A stretch of 13,534 nucleotides of DNA. Origin: Candidatus Avelusimicrobium alvi (GTDB taxonomy: Bacteria > Elusimicrobiota > Elusimicrobia > Elusimicrobiales > Elusimicrobiaceae). The stretch covers positions 1 to 13,534 of the forward strand of contig DCTQ01000079.1 of assembly GCA_002329395.1 (NCBI GenBank), given 5' to 3'. A program made the translations under genes and the position numbers. The notes under the pieces are model-generated. The model was not told the origin of the DNA. It saw only the letters and a program-made list of their open reading frames with translations, and ran no database searches. Shown here in pieces: positions 1-5,056 of this stretch (positions are counted from its first letter, which is position 1; every line of letters starts with the position of its first letter).

Positions 1-53
1 CATCCGACTAATTGAGCCACACTGTTTAAACAATACCGCCAAATACCGTAAAG
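1..53 (+). repeat. 53-bp direct repeat, copy 1
   Basis: Begins catccgactaattgagcc and ends ccgtaaag. It aligns without gaps to 263-315 with 6 mismatches in 53 positions (at repeat positions 24, 35-37, 43 and 44). The window starts exactly at the first matching base, so the true left end of the repeat may lie outside. Confidence 0.85.
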
Positions 54-210
54 CGAGCCCGAAAAGCCGCTCGCAGAGTACCGGGGGCAGGGCCCAGAGC
101 CTGGGCTCCCTTCTCTGGCCTCAACCAGGGTTCAGCCATATACGGTACTTTTAGATAGTTGGGAGAAAGACATTTGGGGACGCAAAAGTTTGCCGGGGAA
201 CAGTTCTTTA

Positions 211-231
211 TCTGCACGGCCTGCAAGGCCC
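211..231 (+). repeat. 21-bp direct repeat, copy 1
   Basis: Core tgcacggcctgcaaggcc, identical over 21 bases to 316-336. The core contains a near-palindrome (ggcctgcaaggcc) and could form a short hairpin. It is followed by a second small hairpin, cccct/agggg at 231-243. Confidence 0.8.
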
Positions 232-262
232 CCCTTCCAGGGGACGGTTCTCCATGTGGGTA

Positions 263-315
263 CATCCGACTAATTGAGCCACACTATTTAAACAATGTTG
301 CCAAGCACCGTAAAG
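263..315 (+). repeat. 53-bp direct repeat, copy 2
   Basis: Second copy of the repeat at 1-53, 47 of 53 bases identical. This copy is followed immediately by the second copy of the 21-bp repeat (316-336). Copy 1 is followed by unrelated sequence, so the two repeats have been assembled in different orders. Confidence 0.85.
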
Positions 316-336
316 TCTGCACGGCCTGCAAGGCCC
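316..336 (+). repeat. 21-bp direct repeat, copy 2
   Basis: Exact second copy of 211-231, joined directly to the end of the 53-bp repeat at 315 and leading into the inverted repeat 336-357. Confidence 0.8.
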
Positions 337-357
337 TTTTTCTGGTGCCAGAAAAAG
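336..357. repeat. Perfect 10-bp inverted repeat with 2-nt spacer
   Basis: Arms ctttttctgg (336-345) and ccagaaaaag (348-357) are exact reverse complements around a tg spacer. A 2-nt loop is tight, so in RNA the innermost pairs would open. No T-run follows on either strand. It may be the end of a repeat element rather than a terminator. Confidence 0.6.
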
Positions 358-387
358 TACCTTTCCCCTTAGGGACTCCTAAATGCA

Positions 388-413
388 AAAACCCCCGCTT
401 CCGCGGGGGTTTT
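388..413 (-). terminator. Intrinsic terminator after rplI
   Basis: Stem aaaacccccgc (388-398) pairs with gcgggggtttt (403-413) around a ttcc loop. Read on the minus strand it lies about 25 nt past the rplI stop codon and ends in a run of T. The A/T flanks are symmetrical, so it could also stop transcription coming from the left on the plus strand. Confidence 0.85.
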
Positions 414-438
414 ATACAAAACGCAATTGGATCGGGAT

Positions 439-951
439 TTATTTGGCTTCGGCAGCCGCTTCGGCTTTTTCTTCCGGCTTGGCATCGGCGATTTTTTCTT
501 CCACCGTGGTCAAGGGGTTAATCTGAACTTTAATCGTAGCGGTAACCGTCGGCTTCAAATAAATGCCCACTTCGGTTTCACCCAAAGCTTTAATCGGCAT
601 ATTGAGCTCAATGGAATCCTTGGCGATGTTGTGGCCCAAGGCGTTCAAGGCTTTAAAAATATCGGCTTTGTTGACGGAACCGAACACCACGCCGTCGCTG
701 TTGACGGTTTTGGTGAACGGAAGCACGACGCCGGCCAATTTTTCGGCGATGGCGCGGGCTTCGGCCAGTTCCGCTTCAATGCGTTTGGCGCGTCTTTCGG
801 CGCCAAGCTGCCAATTCTTGATGGCGCCTTCCGTGGCGATTTCCGCCAGGCGGTGCGGCACCAGGAAGTTGCGGGCGTAGCCGGGCTTCACTTCAACAAT
901 GCTGCCCACCATACCCAGGTTTTTCACATTCTGTTTCAAAATAACTTTCAT
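439..951 (-). CDS. rplI: 50S ribosomal protein bL9
   Basis: Large-subunit protein bL9, which bridges the ribosome surface through two RNA-binding domains joined by a long helix. Visible here are the N-terminal domain (MKVILKQNVKNLG, then GYARNFLVPHRLA), the charged connecting helix (about residues 38-75) and the C-terminal domain with FGSVNKADI, followed by an Ala/Glu/Lys-rich tail. A TTG lies two codons upstream at 957, but ATG at 951 was chosen. It gives the family's usual start MKVIL and places GGAGG 8 nt upstream, whereas the TTG would be only 2 nt from that Shine-Dalgarno. At 170 residues it is slightly longer than the usual 148-150 because of the tail. It is the last gene of the rpsF operon, 16 nt after rpsR. 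Confidence 0.95.
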   Translation of the reverse strand: MKVILKQNVKNLGMVGSIVEVKPGYARNFLVPHRLAEIATEGAIKNWQLGAERRAKRIEAELAEARAIAEKLAGVVLPFTKTVNSDGVVFGSVNKADIFKALNALGHNIAKDSIELNMPIKALGETEVGIYLKPTVTATIKVQINPLTTVEEKIADAKPEEKAEAAAEAK

Positions 952-967
952 TTCCAAATCCTCCGGC

Positions 968-1291
968 TTATTTCTTGGGCAACGAATACGGCAAAATCGC
1001 CAGATTGCGGTCGCGTTTGATCGCTTTGGTGATTTGGCGCTGGTGCTTGGCGCAGGTGCCGGTGATTCTTCTGGAAAGGATTTTGCCGCTTTCCATAGTG
1101 AAAGATTTCACAAACTGAAAGTTCTTGTAATCCACAACATCAATTTTTTCAGCGCAGACTTTGCAGACTTTTCTTCTGCTTTCAAAGCGCTTTTTGCCCA
1201 TAAACGGACGCGCCGGTCTTTCGGGGCGGGCGGCCGGAGCGGCGGCGTTGGCCGCGGCGGGGGCTTGCGTGTTTTTAATTTCTTCAGACAT
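968..1291 (-). CDS. rpsR: 30S ribosomal protein bS18
   Basis: Small-subunit protein bS18, which binds the platform as a heterodimer with bS6. The 107-residue product has an Ala/Pro/Arg-rich N-terminal extension (about residues 8-30) that typical bS18 lacks. It then has the core KRFESRRKVCKVCAEK, DYKNFQFVKSFTMESGKILSRRITGTC and AKHQRQITKAIKRDRNLAILPY. Two cysteines in CKVC plus a Cys/His pair in CAKH form the zinc-ribbon-type pattern of the C+ version of this protein. The start is ATG with a weak purine-rich AAGAGAG about 8 nt upstream. It sits between ssb (23-nt gap) and rplI. The family assignment is certain; zinc binding is inferred from the retained ligands. Confidence 0.95.
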   Translation of the reverse strand: MSEEIKNTQAPAAANAAAPAARPERPARPFMGKKRFESRRKVCKVCAEKIDVVDYKNFQFVKSFTMESGKILSRRITGTCAKHQRQITKAIKRDRNLAILPYSLPKK

Positions 1292-1314
1292 GTATTTTCT
1301 CTCTTAGGTTCCTG

Positions 1315-1758
1315 TTAAAAAGGCACGTCGTCTTCCATCACGTCGGTGGTCGGGACGTCGTCCTTGGCGGCCGGGGAAACGTCGTTATGGTACGAACCCG
1401 CGGCGCCGGATTCCAGTATTTGTATTCTCCGGGCGGTTACCTGCATGGATTTGCGGGTCTGTCCGGTATTTTTGTCGGTGTATTCGCTGCTGGTGAGGCG
1501 GCCTTCCACTTGCACGGGAGTCCCCTTTTTCACCCGGTCTTTACACCGTTCGGCGGCAGCACCCCAAACCACTACGGGAACAAACACAGTGTCATCCTTC
1601 CACTCGTTTGTGGTAGCATCTAAATACCTGCGGTTTACCGCGATATCACAACGGCACACTGCCTGACCTTTCTGCGTAAAAGCCACGTTAGGGTCACGTG
1701 TTAACCGTCCGACCAGAAGTACAAGATTTTGTTCCGGTAATTTGATTTGTGCTGTCAT
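1315..1758 (-). CDS. ssb: Single-stranded DNA-binding protein
   Basis: Coats single-stranded DNA in replication, recombination and repair, and recruits partner proteins through its acidic tip. The 147-residue product has an N-terminal OB-fold (about residues 8-115) with NLVLLVGRLTRDPNVAFT, the CDIAVNRRY strand, FVPVVVWGAAAERC and VQVEGRLTSSEYTDKNTGQ. A flexible linker follows, ending in the hallmark tip MEDDVPF, so the gene is complete. ATG at 1758 was chosen. An in-frame TTG at 1776 would overlap rpsF and add residues not seen in the family. AAGG, overlapping the rpsF stop codon, sits 5 nt before this ATG, suggesting translational coupling. Position between rpsF and rpsR is the standard bacterial arrangement. 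Confidence 0.95.
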   Translation of the reverse strand: MTAQIKLPEQNLVLLVGRLTRDPNVAFTQKGQAVCRCDIAVNRRYLDATTNEWKDDTVFVPVVVWGAAAERCKDRVKKGTPVQVEGRLTSSEYTDKNTGQTRKSMQVTARRIQILESGAAGSYHNDVSPAAKDDVPTTDVMEDDVPF

Positions 1759-1765
1759 AGCGACC

Positions 1766-2086
1766 TTATTTTGCAACGGCAGGAGCCGGTTTTACTTTCA
1801 CTTCCACGGCGGACATCGTCATGGAGCGAAGCACTTTTTCGTTAAGTTTCAAGGCGTCTTCAAAGATTTTGACAAACTTCGGTTCGGCTTTGAACTTAAG
1901 GTAGAGGTAAAAACCGTCGCGAACGTGGTTTACTTCGTGGGTGAATTTTCTTCTGCCCAATTTTTCTTCGCTGGTTACTTCTCCACCGTGTTTCGCGATC
2001 AGGTCTTTGGCCTTGGTCACGAATTCGCCCACTTCTCCGTCGGAGAGCTGGGGTTTAACAATAATTACGCTTTCGTAAGTTCTCAT
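1766..2086 (-). CDS. rpsF: 30S ribosomal protein bS6
   Basis: Small-subunit protein bS6, partner of bS18 on the 30S platform. The 106-residue product begins MRTYESVIIVKPQLSD and continues through KHGGEVTSEEKLGRRKFTHEVNHVRDGFYLYLKF, the diagnostic central part of the family. It ends in a Lys/Pro/Ala tail. ATG at 2086 gives the canonical N-terminus. The longer frame from a TTG at 2125 adds 13 residues encoded by leader RNA and was rejected. The Shine-Dalgarno is poor (AATTGG region), so initiation may depend on leader structure. It is the first gene of the operon; the leader contains candidate regulatory folds. Confidence 0.95.
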   Translation of the reverse strand: MRTYESVIIVKPQLSDGEVGEFVTKAKDLIAKHGGEVTSEEKLGRRKFTHEVNHVRDGFYLYLKFKAEPKFVKIFEDALKLNEKVLRSMTMSAVEVKVKPAPAVAK

Positions 2087-2115
2087 ATACCAATTATTCT
2101 TTTTAGTTGCGTTTT

Positions 2116-2156
2116 GCAGGGTCAAAAAGCCCCCGCGGGTCTTTTCCTGCTACCCG
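2116..2156 (-). promoter_or_regulatory. Overlapping hairpins, possible pseudoknot, in rpsF leader
   Basis: On the minus strand CGGGT (2156-2152) can pair with ACCCG (2140-2136), leaving AGCAGGAAAAG in the loop. Most of that loop, GCAGGAAAAG (2150-2141), is complementary to CTTTT (2129-2125) plus CCTGC (2120-2116), with a 4-nt bulge. The two helices could alternate or form an H-type pseudoknot. It lies about 30 nt before the rpsF start, which has a weak ribosome binding site, so a role in translation control is possible but unproven. Confidence 0.3.
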
Positions 2157-2169
2157 GAGAGTTTTTGCT

Positions 2170-2211
2170 GAATACTGTTCGGCCTTCACTCACCAATGGC
2201 CGGGGCTATTC
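2170..2211 (-). promoter_or_regulatory. Candidate S6:S18-type r-protein leader motif
   Basis: On the minus strand, GAATA (2211-2207) pairs with TATTC (2174-2170), and inside it CGGCC (2202-2198) pairs with GGCCG (2184-2180). The two stems are separated by an asymmetric internal loop, GCCC on one side and AACAG on the other, and closed by a 13-nt loop. It lies 83 nt before the rpsF start codon. rpsF leaders in many bacteria carry a two-stem motif bound by the S6:S18 complex for feedback control, so location and architecture fit. The match to the known consensus was not computed. Confidence 0.4.
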
Positions 2212-2224
2212 TAACCCTATAGAT

Positions 2225-2230
2225 ATTATA
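2225..2230 (-). promoter_or_regulatory. Candidate -10 element for rpsF operon
   Basis: A perfect TATAAT on the minus strand, about 140 nt before the rpsF start and just upstream of the leader hairpins. No good -35 hexamer is found 16-18 nt upstream, where the sequence is pyrimidine-rich. This is a candidate only. Confidence 0.3.
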
Positions 2231-2256
2231 ACAAAAAAGGAGAAGAAATAGGGATT

Positions 2257-2288
2257 TGCCTTTTGCACAGCGGCGGCGCAAAAAGGCA
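2257..2288 (-). terminator. Possible weak terminator after the DUF167 gene
   Basis: TGCCTTTTGC (2257-2266) pairs with GCAAAAAGGCA (2278-2288), with one bulged base and an 11-nt GC-rich loop. On the minus strand it begins 5 nt past the DUF167 stop. The T-rich tract follows only after several other bases, so it may be an inefficient terminator or a simple hairpin between this gene and the rpsF promoter. Confidence 0.35.
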
Positions 2289-2292
2289 GCAA

Positions 2293-2517
2293 TTACCGTT
2301 TAAGGAAAATTTTGGCGGGGCTGGCGGCCCCTTTGATGAGGGATAATTTATTTTCGGGCAGGCCGAGGTGTTCCGCCAGTACGGCGCGTACGGCTTCGTT
2401 GGCGCGGCCCTGTTCGGCCGGCGCTTTGACCCAGATTTCGTAGGAGTCCGGGGATTTTTGTTCCAAGCGGTTTTTCTTCTCCCCGGCGTGTACTTTTACT
2501 TTAATGTAGCTTTCCAT
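2293..2517 (-). CDS. DUF167 (YggU/UPF0235) family protein
   Basis: A 74-residue complete member of the DUF167 family of small conserved proteins of unknown biochemical role. Family features are the first strand IKVKVHAGEKKN, the hallmark VKAPAEQGRANEAV (residues about 30-43), LAEHLGLPENKLSLIKGAASPAKIF and a basic end. These correspond to the family's conserved patterns (A-P-x-x-G-x-A-N and G-x-x-S-x-x-K). Length is slightly short of the usual 90-100 because loops are trimmed, but no core element is lost. The start is ATG, with GGAAG about 10 nt upstream. It follows the truncated GIY-YIG gene by 15 nt and may be read from the upstream gpmI transcript. Confidence 0.85.
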   Translation of the reverse strand: MESYIKVKVHAGEKKNRLEQKSPDSYEIWVKAPAEQGRANEAVRAVLAEHLGLPENKLSLIKGAASPAKIFLKR

Positions 2518-2532
2518 AATAACCGACTTCCG

Positions 2533-2757
2533 TTACCATATAAATTCCCAGTCCTCATACAAATCACGCCAGCTGGGATTCTGGGCCGCGATTAACCGTT
2601 CTTTCCAAGCCCGGTTCCAGGTTTTTAATTGTTTTTCCCGTGCAATAGCGGCAAGAGCATCGCGATAGATTTCATAATATACCAATTTATGCACTTTATA
2701 ACGGGCCGTAAACCCCGGCGCCAGCTCTTGCCTGTGTTGGTATATCCGCCCAATCAA
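2533..2757 (-). pseudogene. GIY-YIG endonuclease remnant, N-terminus missing
   Basis: The 74-codon frame matches the later two thirds of small single-domain GIY-YIG nucleases (the UvrC-N-terminal-like family). It has GRIYQHRQELAPGFTARYKV, HKLVYYE, AIAREKQLKTWNR and NPSWRDLYE. The Arg of the RIYQHR helix, the Glu of REKQLK and the Asn of NPSW correspond to conserved active-site positions. The first 20-25 residues, which should carry the GIY and YIG strands and catalytic tyrosines, are absent. Upstream in frame are only GDDF and then a TAA stop, all inside the palindromic element 2761-2872. The only start in the intact part is a TTG at 2757 with no clear ribosome binding site. I infer that the element's insertion, or a deletion next to it, removed the 5' end. 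A functional short protein cannot be excluded. Confidence 0.7.
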
Positions 2758-2760
2758 AAA

Positions 2761-2872
2761 GTCATCCCCGAGGCCTTAGTCGGGGATCTTCAGCTGATAA
2801 TCAAGCCGTTGCATACACCCAACCGGCAACACCGTCAGCGGAAGATTCCCGACAAAAACATTCGGGAATGAC
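2761..2872. mobile_element. 112-bp palindromic MITE-like repeat element
   Basis: Ends are GTCATCCCCGA (2761-2771) and TCGGGAATGAC (2862-2872), near-perfect terminal inverted repeats. Each arm has its own perfect 8-bp hairpin: ATCCCCGA/TCGGGGAT (2764-2771/2780-2787) and ATTCCCGA/TCGGGAAT (2845-2852/2862-2869). Nested pairs continue to the centre: CTTC/GAAG (2788-2791/2841-2844), GCTGA/TCAGC (2793-2797/2835-2839) and GTTGC/GCAAC (2808-2812/2826-2830). The whole folds as a cruciform with two side hairpins. It has no coding capacity. It fills the gap between gpmI and the truncated GIY-YIG gene. The form is that of a miniature inverted-repeat or paired REP-type element; mobility is inferred. Confidence 0.65.
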
Positions 2873-2892
2873 AATTTAATAAAACAACAAAA

Positions 2893-4446
2893 CTACTTTT
2901 CAATCAAGCTCTTGGCCGTCATATCGGCGGGCTTTTCAAGGCCCATCACGTCCAGAACCGTCACCGCAATGTCGCCCAGGTTGCCCGCGGCGGCCATTTT
3001 GGCGTCTTTATGGTCTTTGCTCAGGTAGATGAAATCCACCAGGTTCGTGGTATGGGCGGTTTTGGGCATATTGATTTTTTCGTCCCACATTTCTTCGGCG
3101 TTGCCGTGGTCCGCGGTGATAAACACCGTGTAGTCGCTGTTTAAAGCGGCTTCGGCCACCGCGCCGGTGCATTCGTCCACCACTTCCACGGCTTTGACGA
3201 CGGAATTAAAATTGCCCGTATGTCCCACCATATCGCAGTTGGCGAAGTTAATCACGATAAAATCGTATTTGCCCGAAGCAATTTGCTTGAGCGCTTCGTC
3301 TTTGACGATATACGCTTCCATTTCCGGATGGTCGGCAAAGGTGGCGGGGTCAAAGCGGCCTTTGATTTCAATGCGGTCTTCGCCTTCGTACGGTTTAATC
3401 TGCTTGCCGTTAAAGAAGGAAGTAACGTGTTTGAATTTCTGCGTTTCGGCCAGGCGCAGCTGTTTTAAACCGGCCTTGGAAATCACTTCGCCGAGCAGAT
3501 TGTTCATACCGCCGCCGTCGGTCATAGAGGCGAGGGCGTTGTATTCAAAGCTGTCGTAATATTTCGTCAGCCCGCAGAACACGCACGGGACGCGTTCGCC
3601 GCGGTCTTTGCCCGGGTAATTGTCGTCAATAAACGCGCGGGTGAGCTGGATGGCGCGGTCCTGGCGGAAGTTGAAAAAAATCACGCTGGAACCGGCTTCC
3701 ATCCCTTTGTAATCGCCGAGCACGGTGGGCGGAATATATTCATCCACCATCGGGCCGCCGTCGGGCGTTTTCATGGTTTTATAATCGGTTTCCACCACTT
3801 CTTCGGCGGTGGCGCCGTGCAGGCCCTGGGCGCGCACGATTAAATTATAGGCTTTGTCGGTCAGGCTCCAGTCTTCGCCGCGGTCCATGGCGTAGTAGCG
3901 GCCCTGGATGGTGGCGATTTGGCCGATGCCGTATTCTTTGATTTTTTCTTCCAGCGTGCGGATAAAGCCCACGGAGCTCTGGGGCGGCGTATCGCGGCCG
4001 TCGGCAAAAAAGTGCACGTAAACGGTTTTTACGCCCCGTTCTTTGGCGTATTTCATAATGGCGTGGAGATGGTCGTGGTGGGCGTGCACGCCTTCGTCCT
4101 GCACCAGGCCCATCAGGTGCAGCGGCTTGTCGTTTTTCAGGCAGTTGTCAATACAGGCGGAAAACGCGGCGGATTTGAACAAAGAGCCGTCTTCAATGGT
4201 ATCTTTTAAGCGTTTGAGTTCCTGCACCACAATTCTGCCCGCGCCCATATTTAAATGTCCCACTTCGGAAGAGCCCATATACCCCGCCGGCAGACCGACT
4301 TGTTCGCCGGACGCTTCAATCCGGGTATGGGGATACTCGGCCAGGTATTTGGTGATGTTCGGGGTTTTGGCGTTGGTTACCGCGTTGTGCGGACCGCTTT
4401 TGGCGTCGCCCCAGCCGTTTCTAATAATTAAAACCACTTTTTTCAT
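2893..4446 (-). CDS. gpmI: 2,3-bisphosphoglycerate-independent phosphoglycerate mutase
   Basis: Interconverts 3- and 2-phosphoglycerate in glycolysis/gluconeogenesis using two metal ions and a phosphoserine intermediate. The 517-residue product is full length. Catalytic Ser60 lies in GSSEVGHLNMGAGR. Substrate residues are H121 (GVHAHHDHL), D149-D152 (DGRDTPP), R183 and R189 (GRYYAMDRG), R261 and R264 (NFRQDR) and K337. Metal ligands D405 and H409 (DMVGH), D446 and H447 (TADHGNAE) and H465 (TAHTTN) are present. The exception is the N-terminal motif, which reads LIIRNGWG instead of the usual LIILDGWG or LIIRDGWG. The expected metal-ligand Asp is Asn10 (codon AAC). ATG is preceded by AAGGAGA overlapping the stop of the exonuclease gene (13-nt gap), so it is the last of a four-gene run. 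Confidence 0.93.
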   Translation of the reverse strand: MKKVVLIIRNGWGDAKSGPHNAVTNAKTPNITKYLAEYPHTRIEASGEQVGLPAGYMGSSEVGHLNMGAGRIVVQELKRLKDTIEDGSLFKSAAFSACIDNCLKNDKPLHLMGLVQDEGVHAHHDHLHAIMKYAKERGVKTVYVHFFADGRDTPPQSSVGFIRTLEEKIKEYGIGQIATIQGRYYAMDRGEDWSLTDKAYNLIVRAQGLHGATAEEVVETDYKTMKTPDGGPMVDEYIPPTVLGDYKGMEAGSSVIFFNFRQDRAIQLTRAFIDDNYPGKDRGERVPCVFCGLTKYYDSFEYNALASMTDGGGMNNLLGEVISKAGLKQLRLAETQKFKHVTSFFNGKQIKPYEGEDRIEIKGRFDPATFADHPEMEAYIVKDEALKQIASGKYDFIVINFANCDMVGHTGNFNSVVKAVEVVDECTGAVAEAALNSDYTVFITADHGNAEEMWDEKINMPKTAHTTNLVDFIYLSKDHKDAKMAAAGNLGDIAVTVLDVMGLEKPADMTAKSLIEK

Positions 4447-4459
4447 ACAGTCATTCTCC

Positions 4460-5053
4460 TTAATTTTGGCAAATTAAATCTTTCCAGCGTTTGCACTGGA
4501 ATTCGTTTAACTGTTCCAGCGTAGACACGCCGTGCTTACTTAATATTGTAAGAAAATAATAGAAAATCTGCTCGGCCATTTTCGTATCGGCCATCGCCCG
4601 GTGCCATCCCTGCGTGTTAATGCCCAAATCGGCCGCAATACAGCCCAGGTTGTTCTTGGCGAACCGGCCGCTTTTGCGCGCGAGTTTTAACGTATCCACC
4701 ACCGGGTAGGGCGGAAAGCGCATACCGCACTGCGCAAATTCGGAGCGCAGAAAGCCGATGTCAAAATCCGCATTGTGCGCGACGATGACACAGTCGTCCA
4801 GCAGCGCCAGCAGGCGCGGCAGAATATCCCCGAACGACGGCGCGCCCGCCACCATTTCGTTGGTAATGCCGTGAATGGCGATTACGTCCGGATGCATGGG
4901 CATACCGGGGTTTAACAGCGTGGAAAATTCGTCCACTACGCGGCCCGCGCGCGAAACGGACACCGCAAGCTCGCAAATCTTCCCCCCTCCTTCCGGGGAA
5001 AGACCCGTGGTTTCCGTGTCCAGACAGGCAAATTTTAATTCAGTCAGTTGCAT
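4460..5053 (-). CDS. DnaQ-like DEDDh 3'-5' exonuclease
   Basis: Belongs to the DnaQ/PolC-epsilon exonuclease superfamily, which removes nucleotides from 3' ends in proofreading, repair or RNA trimming with two metal ions. The 197-residue protein is essentially one exonuclease domain. Exo I is CLDTETTGL (D12, E14). Exo II is VAHNADFDIGFL (D98). Exo III is HRAMADTK (H151, D156), giving the complete DEDDh set. The central IHGITNEMVAGAP and LNPGMPMHPDVIAIHG are typical of the bacterial polymerase III epsilon or PolC-like group. A short C-terminal tail (about 170-197) follows. It starts 3 nt after the stop of the membrane-protein gene without a strong ribosome binding site, suggesting coupled translation. 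Whether it is the replicative proofreading subunit or an accessory nuclease cannot be told. Confidence 0.9.
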   Translation of the reverse strand: MQLTELKFACLDTETTGLSPEGGGKICELAVSVSRAGRVVDEFSTLLNPGMPMHPDVIAIHGITNEMVAGAPSFGDILPRLLALLDDCVIVAHNADFDIGFLRSEFAQCGMRFPPYPVVDTLKLARKSGRFAKNNLGCIAADLGINTQGWHRAMADTKMAEQIFYYFLTILSKHGVSTLEQLNEFQCKRWKDLICQN

Positions 5054-5056
5054 AGG

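Larger units (their letters stand above)
1..438. other. Gene-free, repeat-rich intergenic region
   Basis: No credible gene is present. The open frames across it run over the repeats and through the rplI terminator and match no family I recognise. The stretch contains two diverged copies of a 53-bp direct repeat, two exact copies of a 21-bp repeat, small hairpins (stems 92-97/101-106 and 231-235/239-243), a longer inverted repeat (336-345/348-357) and the rplI-side terminator at 388-413. The repetitive make-up suggests interspersed intergenic repeats or a decayed mobile remnant. The left side of the window is cut, so the full unit cannot be defined. Confidence 0.6.

Noticed and set aside
26..265. 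Minus-strand 79-codon frame
   Set aside because: It covers repeat DNA, has low-complexity composition, and has no recognisable motif.
1..336. CRISPR-like array
   Set aside because: Only two copies of each repeat, with unequal spacing and mismatches. There are no regular spacers and no cas genes.
159..521. Plus-strand frame encoding two CTACKA-like repeats
   Set aside because: The repeated peptide comes from the 21-bp DNA repeat. The frame runs through the rplI terminator and into the antisense of rplI, and resembles no family.
427..1020. 197-codon plus-strand frame
   Set aside because: It is antisense to rplI and runs into rpsR.
2761..2790. First arm of the palindromic element as an ordinary intrinsic terminator for gpmI
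   Set aside because: It has a perfect stem but no T-run on the minus strand after it, and it belongs to a larger symmetric element.
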